From Alphaproteobacteria bacterium (GTDB lineage Bacteria; Pseudomonadota; Alphaproteobacteria; TMED109), in contig JAJDZX010000103.1 in assembly GCA_022824395.1 (NCBI GenBank), forward strand, positions 52,291 to 116,290: a stretch of 64,000 nt of DNA, read 5' to 3'. Position numbers and translations under genes: made by a program. The notes under the pieces were generated by a model. That model ran no database searches. It had not been told where the DNA came from and worked only from the letters and a program-made list of their open reading frames with translations. This document shows positions 53,226-63,072 of the stretch, piece after piece. Within the stretch, counting starts at the first letter, position 1. Each line of letters starts with the position of its first letter.

Positions 53226-56165
53226 CTACGGCAGAACGATGCTCACGGCCACGAATGCGTACCGGCCAAGCGCGTCGTACAGACCGGGAAAGGTGTTGCC
53301 GTTGCCGAAGAGGGACGGCCCCGCGGCGGCGCCGGCGATCGGCGGCGGCCTGTCGAAGAGGTTGCTGATGCCGGCGCGCAGGCTCGCGCTGTCGCTGTAG
53401 TCCCACCTGGCCGAGATGTCGAAGTAGTGCCGGGCGCCGAGATCGATCGCGGTTGCATTCAGGTCATCAACGGCGCTGATGTAACGCCAGGTGAAGCTGG
53501 GGCGCACCTGCCAGGGCGTGAGCCAGGTCAAGCGAAAGCGGTTCCGGACGTCCGGTACAGGGGAACCGCACGTGGCGCCCCAATGTCCGGCGCAGTCCAC
53601 CGTCGGGGCTCCGAGCAGCTCCTGCCGATCCCACGTGGAGGTGAGCGACAGGACGTCGCTGAAACTCAGCAGGCCCCAGTCTCCGATGTCGAGGTCGTAG
53701 CGCGCCGTGAGGTCGTAGCCCTGCACCGTCTCGACGGCCAGGTTGTCCAGCAGGGACACGATGTGGCCGCTCCGTTCGATGTCGGATCCCAGCCACAGGT
53801 CACCGCCCTGTCCGCGCTTCACGTTGGCACACTGTGAGATATTTCCGTCAAGACACTGATTGAGAATAAACTCAGGGGTTACAGCTTTGATGCCCTTGCG
53901 GATCTCGATCGCGTAGTAATCCAGGCTGAGAGTCAGGCCATCGATGCCGGGCGAGGTCCACACCAGGCCGTAGGCATACGTATCCGACTCCTCTGGCGTG
54001 AGGTCGGCGTTGCCACCCTGCAGGAAGTAGTACTGGCTGGCCGGCGAATGCTCGATGCTCCCGAACTGGACGGGGGTGACCCCGCTGCGGGCGCATTCCT
54101 CGAACGTCCGGCCGGCAGCAGTCCTGCCGTCCGTGACCGGCCCCCCGCAGGGGTCGGCGGTCATCTCGAACAGATTGAAGCCCTGCGGGAGGAACCGTTC
54201 CCGGACATTGGGGCCCCGGATCGCGCGCTGGACGCTTGCCCGGAAGCGGACGCCGGCATTCACGGCCCAGTTGGCGCGCACGCCGAAGGTGTCGGTCTGC
54301 TGGCCGTAGTCGTAGTCGGAGTACCGGTAGGCTCCGTCCAGGACCAGCTCCTCTGCGTAGGGGGCATCCTGCACCAGCGGGACGCCCGCCTCGAAGAAAA
54401 CCTCCGAGACCTCGATGTCCCCGCCGACGGGGTTGCTGGCGCCGCCCTGGCCTGCGCCGTCGCCGCTACGGTAGGCGTCGTCGGGATCGTACCGCAGGTG
54501 CTCGCTCCGGTACTCGGCGCCGATGACCACGTCCGGGCCCGTGACCGCGAACGGCGACTTAATCCCGTATCCGCCGAGATTCGCGGTGAAATGGCCGGAC
54601 ACGATCGTCTGGCTGGTGGATCCCCGGGCGGACAGGGGCAGCGACAGGTAGTCGAGCATCGGTTGCGTCACCGCGCCCTCGCGGAAGATGTTCCAGGGCA
54701 CGCAGCCGGAATCGGAGCTGTCCAGAGCGGAACGGCACACGATGTCGCCGGTGGCGGGGTCCCGGACTGCATCGAGGGCGCGCCTGATTCGGGTGATCGA
54801 AAGATCGTTCAGGTACTTGTTCTCCATGTCGACTTGGGCGCGCTGGTAGTGCAGGTCGTACTGCCAGCGCTCGGAGAGGTCGCCCCGCACCCCGAACACG
54901 CCCCGGTAGGAAGTGTGGCGAAGGTCGTTCTGCCGGGGGCCGCCCTCGACGTTGCGGCGGCCGATGAACACCGTCTGCTCGTCGTTCGCCGTCAGCCCGT
55001 ACCGGCCGCACAGCGCGTCGAACTGCTGAGCCGACATGAACGGGTTGCCGCAGCCCAGGTTGTCGGTCACGAAAAAGGCCCCGGACGGCGCGATCTGGGC
55101 CACCGACCGGTCGTCCATGAACATGAGCTCGGTGTAGGCCTCGGCGCTGTCGCGGAGGTCGTACGTGGCGAGGAGGCCGGCCGTCCAGCGCTCGTCCGGA
55201 CGCTGGAAGTAGTTGGGCGGGCCGTAGTTGTAGGTGGCACCGTCCCTGGGCACGAACCGGTCCCCCTCCACCTTGTAGTCGAAACCGTCCAGGTCCCTCG
55301 CCTTCAGGAGGCCGAAGTCCGAAAAGGTGCCCCGGGGCTGAGTTGCCGAACCGGAACACCGGGTGAGGTCGCTGTCCAGGGCGCACGAGCTGTAGTCCCG
55401 GTCTCCCTGCAGGACCGCTTCGATATCGCGGTAGGTCGCATAGACCGTGACGTTGCCGCGGCCGTCGCCGAAGCCCGTCCCCGCGACCAGCGAAACATTC
55501 GAGATATTGCCATCCCGGACCGACCCGTCGGCCGTCTGGTAGCCGGCGTCCCGCACGATCCGCTGCCAGCGTTCGTCGTTGTTGCCATGCTGATACTGGC
55601 TGAACTGGTACTGCAGCTTCACGCCCTCGAAATCGTCCAGCAGCCGAAAGTTCACGACACCGGCGACGGCGTCCGACCCGTAGGTGGCCGAGGCGCCGCC
55701 GGTCAGCACGTCAACGGTCTCGATCAGCGCGCCCGGAATCTGGTTGACGTCGGCGCCGACGCCCCCCTGAAGCGGCGACCCGGCCGGGAGGCGGCGGCCG
55801 TTCACCAAAACCAGCGTGCGCGCAGCTCCCAGGCGGCGGAGATTGAGCGTCGCCGTGCCGGTCGCACTGTTCGACTGGCCGGCACCCTGGCCCAGGAACA
55901 CCTGCGGGAGGTCGCGCAGCAGGTCCTCCGCCCGGACGGTGCCCCGGGATGACAGGTCCTCCGCATTGGCCCGCACCAGCGGGCTGGAACTGGTCAGGTC
56001 GGGCCTCCGGATCCGCGTCCCCGTCACGATCAGCTGCTCAAGTTGCTGCAGCTCCGGGTCGGTCGGAGGGGCTTCGTGATCCGCCGCCAGGGAGACTCGC
56101 GGATCGGCCAGAAGGAGAAATGCAGCCAGCGCCCAACCGCCGATTCGCAGGAAAGTACGTGGCAT
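53226..56165 (-). CDS. TonB-dependent outer membrane receptor
   Basis: 979 residues from ATG 56165, with GGGGGA upstream and a signal peptide (FLRIGGWALAAFLLLADPRVSLA). The plug domain begins near 45: QLIVTGTRIRRPDL, then LVLVNGRRLPAGSPLQGG and VDVLTGGASATYGSDAVAGV, as in the large peptide/carbohydrate-type receptors without a carboxy-end STN domain. The C-terminal barrel ends AFVAVSIVLP, whereas a terminal Phe is usual. Ligand unknown. Monocistronic, convergent with the flavoprotein gene. Confidence 0.92.
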   Translation of the reverse strand: MPRTFLRIGGWALAAFLLLADPRVSLAADHEAPPTDPELQQLEQLIVTGTRIRRPDLTSSSPLVRANAEDLSSRGTVRAEDLLRDLPQVFLGQGAGQSNSATGTATLNLRRLGAARTLVLVNGRRLPAGSPLQGGVGADVNQIPGALIETVDVLTGGASATYGSDAVAGVVNFRLLDDFEGVKLQYQFSQYQHGNNDERWQRIVRDAGYQTADGSVRDGNISNVSLVAGTGFGDGRGNVTVYATYRDIEAVLQGDRDYSSCALDSDLTRCSGSATQPRGTFSDFGLLKARDLDGFDYKVEGDRFVPRDGATYNYGPPNYFQRPDERWTAGLLATYDLRDSAEAYTELMFMDDRSVAQIAPSGAFFVTDNLGCGNPFMSAQQFDALCGRYGLTANDEQTVFIGRRNVEGGPRQNDLRHTSYRGVFGVRGDLSERWQYDLHYQRAQVDMENKYLNDLSITRIRRALDAVRDPATGDIVCRSALDSSDSGCVPWNIFREGAVTQPMLDYLSLPLSARGSTSQTIVSGHFTANLGGYGIKSPFAVTGPDVVIGAEYRSEHLRYDPDDAYRSGDGAGQGGASNPVGGDIEVSEVFFEAGVPLVQDAPYAEELVLDGAYRYSDYDYGQQTDTFGVRANWAVNAGVRFRASVQRAIRGPNVRERFLPQGFNLFEMTADPCGGPVTDGRTAAGRTFEECARSGVTPVQFGSIEHSPASQYYFLQGGNADLTPEESDTYAYGLVWTSPGIDGLTLSLDYYAIEIRKGIKAVTPEFILNQCLDGNISQCANVKRGQGGDLWLGSDIERSGHIVSLLDNLAVETVQGYDLTARYDLDIGDWGLLSFSDVLSLTSTWDRQELLGAPTVDCAGHWGATCGSPVPDVRNRFRLTWLTPWQVRPSFTWRYISAVDDLNATAIDLGARHYFDISARWDYSDSASLRAGISNLFDRPPPIAGAAAGPSLFGNGNTFPGLYDALGRYAFVAVSIVLP

Positions 56166-56526
56166 CGTGTCCCCCCTGACGGTTCGACGCCCCGAGCCGC
56201 GTACCCCGGGCAGGTATCGGTCGCGCTCCGGGCCGCCGGCGGGCTGGTCGGGAACGCCGCTGGATCGGCCGTCGCCGATCGGGAGAGCGGCTGCCTGAGG
56301 CCGCCCGCCGGTCAAGCTGGTCTGGCTGCGTGTCCGGATCCGCCGCCGCCGCTGCCATTGGCGGCGCGCGGCGGCCGGCACCCTGGCCGGTGCTTCTCGG
56401 TGCATGACGTCAGGATCGTACACCAGCCCCGCGCTTGCACGCAGGCGCCGGGCCGACGCCCGGTGCGTTGGTGCCACACTCGCCAACCCGAAACGCCCGG
56501 CTCCCCGTGACCTCGTCAGCGTGCCC
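56166..56526. other. 360-bp intergenic region
   Basis: Upstream region of the TonB receptor; no gene supported. GC-rich, with no clear dyads noticed. Confidence 0.35.
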
Positions 56527-56745
56527 ATGACGTTTTTTGCTTCCCATTCGAAGGCGGACGGCGCCGTCATTCAGTTGGGACTCACAACGAAGGATCAACG
56601 ACGTTACGCTGCCGCCTTTCCAAAGCTGTTCGCGGATCTCCGGAAGGGCGGGTGGGCAAAGGAATCGGGTTCAGAGATGAAGGCGCCGTCCGCCGCGGAG
56701 ACGCGGTCCGGCGTGTATTCAAGGAGACTTGTGCTGAAAGGTTGA
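56527..56745 (+). CDS. Possible small ORF upstream of the nucleotidyltransferase
   Basis: 72 residues (TFFASHSKADGAVIQLGLTT ... SRRLVLKG), unrecognised, with weaker GC bias than neighbours. No good ribosome site. Its place right before a GSU2403-type gene makes a partner or remnant conceivable. Weak call. Confidence 0.3.
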   Translation: MTFFASHSKADGAVIQLGLTTKDQRRYAAAFPKLFADLRKGGWAKESGSEMKAPSAAETRSGVYSRRLVLKG

Positions 56746-56757
56746 TCTACGCCCATG

Positions 56758-56799
56758 TTTTGCCAATAATCATCGCAACTTCACTAGAAGTTGGCAAAA
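56758..56799. promoter_or_regulatory. Nested inverted repeats before the nucleotidyltransferase gene
   Basis: Outer repeat TTTTGCCAA (56758-56766) / TTGGCAAAA (56791-56799) and inner AACTTC-ACTA-GAAGTT (56777-56792), ending right at ATG 56800. Likely operator or mRNA hairpin controlling that gene. Confidence 0.5.
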
Positions 56800-57843
56800 A
56801 TGAGTGAAATCATACAGTTGAACTATGAAAGCCTTCGGGATGCCGTGGATGTCCGGGATCAGTTCGATCTGTTCCGGGATGCGCGCCGGGACGCGCGTCA
56901 CAGCTACGGCGGCTCGATGAAATTCGAACGACGGGGAAACACCGAATACCTCATTCGCCGACCCCATGGAAGCTCTACGAGAAATTCCTGTGGTCGTCGC
57001 ACCCCCGAAACGGAAGAAACGCTGCAGAAATTCCTGGTTGGGAAAGCCGAGGTTCAGGATCGGCTCGCCGCGCTCCGTCAGCAGCTTAACGACCGCGCGC
57101 GGATCCTCCGGGCTCGCGGCCTGGGGCGGGTTCCATTACTGACGGCAAGGATCATGCGAAAACTGGATGACCTGAACTGGCTCGGGACCTCCCTGACCGT
57201 TCTGGGGACCAACGCATTGTTTGCCTACGAGGCCAGTGCGGGGGTGCGGATCGAAGCGGGCCTGCTGGCGACGAGCGATGTGGACGTACTCAACGACGTA
57301 CGGCGACGTCTGGACCTTTCCGGAGAGGTTCGCGAAACAGGTCTCGTCGGAGCGTTGCGATCCGTAGACCGATCCTTCCGAAAAACACCGAACAGGCCCT
57401 GCACAGCGGCCAACCGGGACGGATACATGGTCGACCTGGTGGAACCTCTCGATCATGGAAGGATCATGCGCGAAGGGGAGGCCCGGCTGTCGGAGCATCC
57501 AGACGACCTTGTCGCCACAACGACCGAAAGCAGTCGATGGCTGAACACCCCGAAATTCGAGGCCACAGCGTTCGATGAAACCGGTCTGCCGGTCCGGATC
57601 GTTACCATCGATCCAAGGGTCTTCGCCCTGCAGAAACAGTGGATTGTGGAGAACGACTCCACCCGCGATCCGCTCAGACGGATCCGCGACGCTGAGCAGG
57701 CGCGGATTGTTGCCGTGATCGTAACGCGGCATCTCGGGTTGTCCTTCGATGACCCGGCGCTGTCCGGACTGCCGGGATCGTTCCGCGAACTGTCAGACCG
57801 CTGGACCGATGTTCCAACGGAGGATCTGACGGACCGGTGGTAG
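56800..57843 (+). CDS. GSU2403-family nucleotidyltransferase-fold protein
   Basis: 347 residues from ATG 56800 (TTG 56791 in frame). The family pattern is visible: YGGSMKFERRGNTEYLIRR, GSSTRNSCGRRTPETEE at the N-terminus and the nucleotidyltransferase core LTVLGTNALFAYEASAGVRI, LLATSDVDVLND (the DVD acidic pair) and IVTIDPRVFALQKQWI. Function in cells is unknown; the fold is shared with AbiEii-like toxins and tRNA-modifying transferases. Base composition is lower in GC than neighbours, and it has a dyad-controlled start, so horizontal acquisition is plausible. Confidence 0.85.
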   Translation: MSEIIQLNYESLRDAVDVRDQFDLFRDARRDARHSYGGSMKFERRGNTEYLIRRPHGSSTRNSCGRRTPETEETLQKFLVGKAEVQDRLAALRQQLNDRARILRARGLGRVPLLTARIMRKLDDLNWLGTSLTVLGTNALFAYEASAGVRIEAGLLATSDVDVLNDVRRRLDLSGEVRETGLVGALRSVDRSFRKTPNRPCTAANRDGYMVDLVEPLDHGRIMREGEARLSEHPDDLVATTTESSRWLNTPKFEATAFDETGLPVRIVTIDPRVFALQKQWIVENDSTRDPLRRIRDAEQARIVAVIVTRHLGLSFDDPALSGLPGSFRELSDRWTDVPTEDLTDRW

Positions 57844-58060
57844 AGGGACGATGGCGTGAAGACGCCCTGTCAGCCTTTCTTTGTAAGTCCCATTCAGTTG
57901 AGACCGATCGCCCTGACGCCCGGGCCCGGGGCGCGTCTGGCCCTGCGGAACATCGCGACAGCGGGCGTGGACGCGTTCGCCAGGCATCCGGGCGCACGGT
58001 TTCCCAGGATCCTCCATACCGGGCGTGCGCAGGCGCGGTCCGTTCCGCGAGAGTGCCTGG

Positions 58061-58498
58061 ATGAACGCCCGGGCGTCGCTGCACCTCGTCAAGATCGCCC
58101 AGGGGATCGCGTCACCGGCGGCGCTTCGCCGGGCCCAGCAGCGTCGGCTGTCTGCGGCGGCCAACGGACAAGGGCGCCTGGCCCACTTCACCCGGAACCG
58201 CCCCACCCGTACCGACGAACTTCTGGCGGGCGGCTCCATCTACTGGGTCATCCGGGGGTACATCTCGGTTCGACAACGTTTGCTGGACATCGCCGCTGCC
58301 ACCAATGCCAGAGGGATTCAGGGTGTGGAACTGGTGTTTCATCCTGACCTTGTCGCGACCGAACCCCGCCGGCATCGGGCCTTCCAGGGCTGGCGGTATC
58401 TCGACGCGGGCCAGGCCCCGCCGGACCGGGCTACCATCGTGGACCCGAACCTGCCCGATGCGCTGGCGTACGAGCTGTATCGCCTGGGATTGCTGTAA
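58061..58498 (+). CDS. DUF1489-family protein
   Basis: 145 residues from ATG 58061. Family pattern: LHLVKIAQGIASPAALRRAQ, FTRNRPTRTDELLAGGSIYW VIRG-type core, VRQRLLDI and a C-terminal PDALAYELYRLGLL. DUF1489 is found mainly in Alphaproteobacteria and its role is unknown; this supports the taxonomic call. No ribosome site of note; gap of 217 bp from the preceding gene. Confidence 0.9.
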   Translation: MNARASLHLVKIAQGIASPAALRRAQQRRLSAAANGQGRLAHFTRNRPTRTDELLAGGSIYWVIRGYISVRQRLLDIAAATNARGIQGVELVFHPDLVATEPRRHRAFQGWRYLDAGQAPPDRATIVDPNLPDALAYELYRLGLL

Positions 58499-58593
58499 AG
58501 TCTTGTGCCCGTCGGGGCAGTGCCCGGCCTGAATCCATTTCTTCACTGCTGCGCGCTACGATTTCGCTTCGAAACCCACTTGGAGTCCCTCTC

Positions 58594-59109
58594 ATGCAAA
58601 AGTTTGCCGCCCTCGTGATCGCTGGGGTCTTCGCCGCCGGCATGGCCCCGGCCATGTCGGCCGCGCACGTCGAGATGCGCCCGATGCTGACGCTCGGCAT
58701 GGCCAAGGCCATGGCCGACGCCTGTGAGGCGTTCCGCGAGACCCAGGAAGACTTCCGTCCTCTCAACATCGCGATCGTCGATCGCGGAGCGGACCTGGTG
58801 CTGTTCCGTCGCCAGAACGATTCGTTTCTCGGCAGTTTCGAGATTGCCCTTCGGAAGGCCCAGTCGGCGGCCCGACTGCCAATCCCGACCCGTACGCTGG
58901 GCGTTATCGTGCACGGAACGGACGGGAAGCCCGGCCGGGCACCCGCGCTCGGCGAGTTTCACCACGTGACTGCGCTGACCGGTGGCCTGCCCATTCGGAT
59001 GGCGGACGGAGCACTGGTCGGCGCCATCGGCGTGAGCGGCGCGACGGGTGACCAGGATGAGCAGTGTGCCCAGGCGGCGATCGACGCCGTCGCCGACATG
59101 CTGCAGTAG
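58594..59109 (+). CDS. GlcG/HbpS-family protein, secreted
   Basis: 171 residues with signal peptide (FAALVIAGVFAAGMAPAMSA). GlcG/HbpS domain: LTLGMAKAMADACEAF, FRPLNIAIVDRGADLVLFRR, IGVSGATGDQDEQCAQAAID. Members bind haem or cofactors, or are structural. GGAG-type site upstream. The next gene, an amidohydrolase, starts 9 bp later, so the two form an operon. Confidence 0.88.
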   Translation: MQKFAALVIAGVFAAGMAPAMSAAHVEMRPMLTLGMAKAMADACEAFRETQEDFRPLNIAIVDRGADLVLFRRQNDSFLGSFEIALRKAQSAARLPIPTRTLGVIVHGTDGKPGRAPALGEFHHVTALTGGLPIRMADGALVGAIGVSGATGDQDEQCAQAAIDAVADMLQ

Positions 59110-59118
59110 GAGGCGACC

Positions 59119-60801
59119 GTGCACGACCTCGCCATCCGTGACGCACTGATCGTCGACGGCACCGGTAAACCGCCGTTCCATGGGGACGTGGCGGTAGCGA
59201 ACGGCCAGGTCGTGGCTCGTGGTAACGACGTCGGCGCCGCGCGCGAGACGATCGATGCTGACGGACTTGCACTTGCTCCCGGGATTGTGGACACGCACAC
59301 CCACTTCGACGCACAGTTAACGTGGGACCCGGGCGCCTCGCCGTCACCGTCGCTCGGTGTCACCACGGTCGTGATCGGGAACTGCGGGTTCACGATCGCC
59401 CCGTGCCGCGAGTCCGATCGAGACTTGACGCTACGCAACCTGACCCACGTCGAAGGCATGTCGTTGTCGGCTCTTCGAACGGGGGTGCGCTGGGAATTCG
59501 AGAGCTTCCCCGAGTACCTGGATCAGCTGGAACGGCACGGCCTGGTCCCCAACGTAGCGTCGTATGTCGGGCACTCGTCGGTTCGCACGTATGTGATGGG
59601 TCCGGCAGCGACCGAGCGCGAGGCCACCGATGACGAGGTCAAGCGGATGGCGGAAGTCGTGCGTGAAGCCGTCACGGCCGGCGCGATCGGGTTTTCGACG
59701 ACCACTTTCGAAGGGCACAACGGGGAGCACGGTGTCCCGATGCCGTCGCGCTTTGCGTCGGATGGAGAATTCCGGGCTCTTGTCCGCGCCATGGGGGAGA
59801 CGGGCCGGGGGATTTTCATGCTGACCACCGGCGGCGTGTTCAAGCTCGACGCTCTCGAGGAGATCGCGGCGGAATCCCGGCGCCCTGTCCTCGTCGCTGC
59901 CTTTCTGGACAACCCGGCTCGTCCGCACGTGATCCGGAAGGGGCTCGCGCGGCTCGAGACGGCGGCTGAGCGCGGCAACGAGATGTGGGGGCAGGTGTCC
60001 TGCCGGCCGCTGAGCATGGAATTCACGATGGCCAGCCCCTACCTGTTTGAGGCGCTGCGCTCCTGGAAACCGGCGATGCAGGCGAAAGACGCGGACAGCC
60101 TCCGATCCGTCTACGCGTCGGAAGACTTCCGCGCAGCGGTGCGGGAGGAACTGGCGGTACCCGCCAATGTCCGTCTCTTCACCGGAGAATGGGACAAGAT
60201 CATCGTGCGGGAAGTACCCCCAGGCGGAGATGCGGCGCTCGAGGAGCGGTCGTTGCGAGACCTTGCGGCTGACGCGGGGCAGGAGCCGCTTGATTGGCTG
60301 CTGGATCATGCAGTGGGCGCAGGGCTCGATACCGTGTTCGTGGCCCACCTGCTGAATTCGGACGAGGACGCAGTGGGCGAGGGCCTGACACACGCGCGCA
60401 GCCTGATCAGCCTGTCCGACGCGGGCGCGCATCTCACGTTCTTCTGTGATGCCGGTTTCGGGCTGCACCTGCTGGGGCACTGGGTCCGCGATCGCGAGCT
60501 GTTCGCGCTGGAGGAGGGCGTCCACCGCTTGACCGGACGTCCCGCCGACATCATGCGAATCCCCGGCCGCGGCCGCCTGGTGCCAGGGCAGGCGGCCGAC
60601 ATGATGCTGTTCGACCCGGAACGCGTGGGCGTGGGCTCGTCGCGACGGGTCCACGATCTGCCGTCGGGGGCACCGCGGCTGGTGGCGACGGCCGAAGGGC
60701 TGCACGGCGTCTGGGTCAACGGTGTCAGGGTCATTGCCGTGGACGGGACGCCCGTGCCGGAGGCAAGCCCAGGTCGGCTGGTTCGCTCGTTTCACGCCTG
60801 A
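59119..60801 (+). CDS. N-acyl-D-amino-acid deacylase-family amidohydrolase
   Basis: 560 residues from GTG 59119 (AGGAGG upstream). Amidohydrolase family 3 / D-aminoacylase group: metal motif DTHTHFDAQLTWDP, GVTTVVIGNCGFTIAPC, YVGHSSVRTYVMG and a late DAGAHLTFFCDAGF. Cytoplasmic, no signal, although its partner is secreted. Members hydrolyse N-acyl-D-amino acids or cyclic amides; substrate unknown. Confidence 0.88.
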   Translation: MHDLAIRDALIVDGTGKPPFHGDVAVANGQVVARGNDVGAARETIDADGLALAPGIVDTHTHFDAQLTWDPGASPSPSLGVTTVVIGNCGFTIAPCRESDRDLTLRNLTHVEGMSLSALRTGVRWEFESFPEYLDQLERHGLVPNVASYVGHSSVRTYVMGPAATEREATDDEVKRMAEVVREAVTAGAIGFSTTTFEGHNGEHGVPMPSRFASDGEFRALVRAMGETGRGIFMLTTGGVFKLDALEEIAAESRRPVLVAAFLDNPARPHVIRKGLARLETAAERGNEMWGQVSCRPLSMEFTMASPYLFEALRSWKPAMQAKDADSLRSVYASEDFRAAVREELAVPANVRLFTGEWDKIIVREVPPGGDAALEERSLRDLAADAGQEPLDWLLDHAVGAGLDTVFVAHLLNSDEDAVGEGLTHARSLISLSDAGAHLTFFCDAGFGLHLLGHWVRDRELFALEEGVHRLTGRPADIMRIPGRGRLVPGQAADMMLFDPERVGVGSSRRVHDLPSGAPRLVATAEGLHGVWVNGVRVIAVDGTPVPEASPGRLVRSFHA

Positions 60802-60887
60802 ACGGGCGCCGATGCCGGCGGCTGCGGCCGTAGCGGCGGGGAGCGCAGCTGGTACGATCCGGCGGGCCGGCCGACGGGGGGAGAGCG

Positions 60888-61799
60888 ATGCGAAGCGACC
60901 TTGCACAGTGGCGGGAGCCCGCCGCCCTGATCGAAACCGGTGCGCTCGAAGCCGCGCTTGCGGACCCCGACCTTCGCATCGTGGACTGCACCACCTGGCT
61001 GTTGCCGGCCGAGCCGGGCGACGATGCGCCCTACCGGGTGGTCCCGGGGACCGCCGAATACGCGGCCGGACACGTCCCTGGAGCGGTGTTTCTCGACATC
61101 CAGGACGCGATCTCGGATGCGGGCACCCACCTGCGTTTCATGGCCCCGTCCGCCGAGCAGTTCTCGGCTGCGATGGGACGGCTGGGCATCGCCAATGGTT
61201 CCCGGGTGGTGCTGTACTCCAATGGCAGCATCATGTGGGCGACCCGCGTGTGGTGGATGTTGCGGGCGTTCGGATTTGACGGGGCCGCCGTCCTGGACGG
61301 CGGCTTCGGGAAGTGGCAGGCGGAGGGCCGCCCGGTGTCAATCGAGACGGGAAGCTATCCGCCGGCCCGTTTCGTGGCCCGCCCGCGCGACGGGTTCTTC
61401 GTCGGCCGAGACCACGTGCTCGACCGGCTCGACGACGACGCGTCCACCATGGTGAATGCGCTCGCCCCGGAGTTTTTCCTGGGATCGGGGCCGAGCCGCT
61501 ACGGACGTCCGGGCCGGATTCCGGGCAGCGTCAGTGTCCCCGCGGCGAGCCTGCTGAATTCGTCTGACGGAACCTTCGTATCACTGGACGAGGCCCGCCG
61601 CGCTCACGAAGCCGCCGGCGTGACATCCGACCGCCATGTGGTCGCGTACTGCGGGGGCGGCATCTCCGCCACCGTCGGGCTCTTCTTGCTGCACCAGCTC
61701 GGATACCCGGACCTCACCCTCTACGACGCCTCGATGGGCGAGTGGGCCCGGGACCCGGAGCTTCCGATCGAGACCGGGCCACCGGCGGGCGACGAGTGA
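60888..61799 (+). CDS. Two-domain rhodanese-type sulfurtransferase
   Basis: 303 residues. Two rhodanese domains. The C-terminal active-site Cys is C255 in VAYCGGGISAT; the inactive N-terminal domain has S111 at the corresponding place (LYSNGS). Loop CGGGIS is closer to thiosulfate sulfurtransferases than mercaptopyruvate type (CGSGVT), but this is not decisive. GGGGGGAG upstream of ATG 60888. Possibly functions in thiosulfate/cyanide detoxification or sulfur transfer. Confidence 0.92.
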   Translation: MRSDLAQWREPAALIETGALEAALADPDLRIVDCTTWLLPAEPGDDAPYRVVPGTAEYAAGHVPGAVFLDIQDAISDAGTHLRFMAPSAEQFSAAMGRLGIANGSRVVLYSNGSIMWATRVWWMLRAFGFDGAAVLDGGFGKWQAEGRPVSIETGSYPPARFVARPRDGFFVGRDHVLDRLDDDASTMVNALAPEFFLGSGPSRYGRPGRIPGSVSVPAASLLNSSDGTFVSLDEARRAHEAAGVTSDRHVVAYCGGGISATVGLFLLHQLGYPDLTLYDASMGEWARDPELPIETGPPAGDE

Positions 61800-61891
61800 G
61801 CTCCGGGCAGGACGGGGGCGCCCGCAGGTTGGCCGGGCTGGAAGGCGTCCACTATGGTGTCCGGCAACCGTCATACCCTCGGGAAGCGTAG

Positions 61892-62779
61892 ATGGGCCTG
61901 GAATTCAGGAAGCTGCACCCGACATTCGCTGCCGAGGCGCGTCCCGTCGATCTCCGGAAAGTCGAGGACGTCGGTGCGCTTGAGCGGATCCGGGAAGCTA
62001 TGGACCGCTTCGCGGTGCTCGTGTTCCGTGACCAGCGATTCTCGGGTGAAGAACAGCTAGCCTTCGCGACCCGCCTTGACGGCGAGGTCCATCGCAAGAC
62101 CGGGATCAGCGTGCTCCAGAAGAGCCGTTTCGGGGATGAGGCGCTCACGGACGTGTCGAACGTCAACGAGGACGGAGAAATCCTCGAGGCAGGCGCACGG
62201 CAACGCTCTTACACGCTCGCGAACCGGCTTTGGCACACTGACGCTTCATTTCAGGATCCGCGGGGCCGCTACTCCATGCTGGCCGCCCTGGTGGTGCCGT
62301 CGGTCGCGGCGGACACCGAGTTCGCCGACATGCGAAGCGCCCATGATTCGCTGCCGGAAACAACGAAGGCGAGCCTCGAGGGACTGCACGCGCATCACTC
62401 GATTGCCTATTCCCGCCAGACCCTCGGCTTCGAGTTCTCTGCTGCAGAAAGTGACCGCCTCAAGGGTGCCGTCCATCCCCTGGTGCTGGTCAACCCTCGG
62501 ACCGGGCGCCGGTCGCTCTACCTGGCATCCCATGCCTCGCGGATCGTCGAACATTCGATTGCAGAGGGGCGGCTGCTGCTCCGTGACCTGATGGACCACG
62601 CGACGCGGCCGGAACGGGTGTACCGCCATGCTTGGCGCGAAGGCGACTTCGTGATCTGGGACAACCGCGCGACCATGCACCGGGCCCGCCCGTTCGACGA
62701 CACCGTCCACCGCCGGGAAATGCGCCGGGTGACGACCCTCGACGTCGGCGACCTTTCGAGGGTGGCGCAGGCCGCCTAG
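61892..62779 (+). CDS. TauD/TfdA-family Fe(II)/2-oxoglutarate dioxygenase
   Basis: 295 residues. Iron ligands H115 and D117 (LWHTDASF) and H263 (TMHRARPFDD); 2-oxoglutarate-binding Arg probably in HRREMRRVT. Similar in layout to 2,4-D dioxygenase TfdA and taurine dioxygenase. Substrate unknown; acid or sulfonate side chains are typical. Monocistronic, 92 bp after the sulfurtransferase gene on the same strand. Confidence 0.9.
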   Translation: MGLEFRKLHPTFAAEARPVDLRKVEDVGALERIREAMDRFAVLVFRDQRFSGEEQLAFATRLDGEVHRKTGISVLQKSRFGDEALTDVSNVNEDGEILEAGARQRSYTLANRLWHTDASFQDPRGRYSMLAALVVPSVAADTEFADMRSAHDSLPETTKASLEGLHAHHSIAYSRQTLGFEFSAAESDRLKGAVHPLVLVNPRTGRRSLYLASHASRIVEHSIAEGRLLLRDLMDHATRPERVYRHAWREGDFVIWDNRATMHRARPFDDTVHRREMRRVTTLDVGDLSRVAQAA

Positions 62780-63072
62780 GCCTGCACCGTCCCCTCAACA
62801 AAATACTGGAGCGAGCCCGGGGTTCATTCTGAACCCACCCTGCTCCTCCTTAAGGCGAGGGCCAATGACCGCGGGGACGAGGCGCGAGCTGCGTTCGCTG
62901 TCCCTCCGCCTCGGGCACCGCGGGCGCCTTCAGGCACCGGGCGCGGGGCGAAATCCCGCGGGCATTGACGAAGCCGACCCAGGCGCAGGGCACCGTGCTG
63001 CTCGCGTACTCATCGAACCGCAAGGTGATTGCGCCCGAGCGCGTTCCCTTTGTTCAGCCTTGTGGGAACGAG

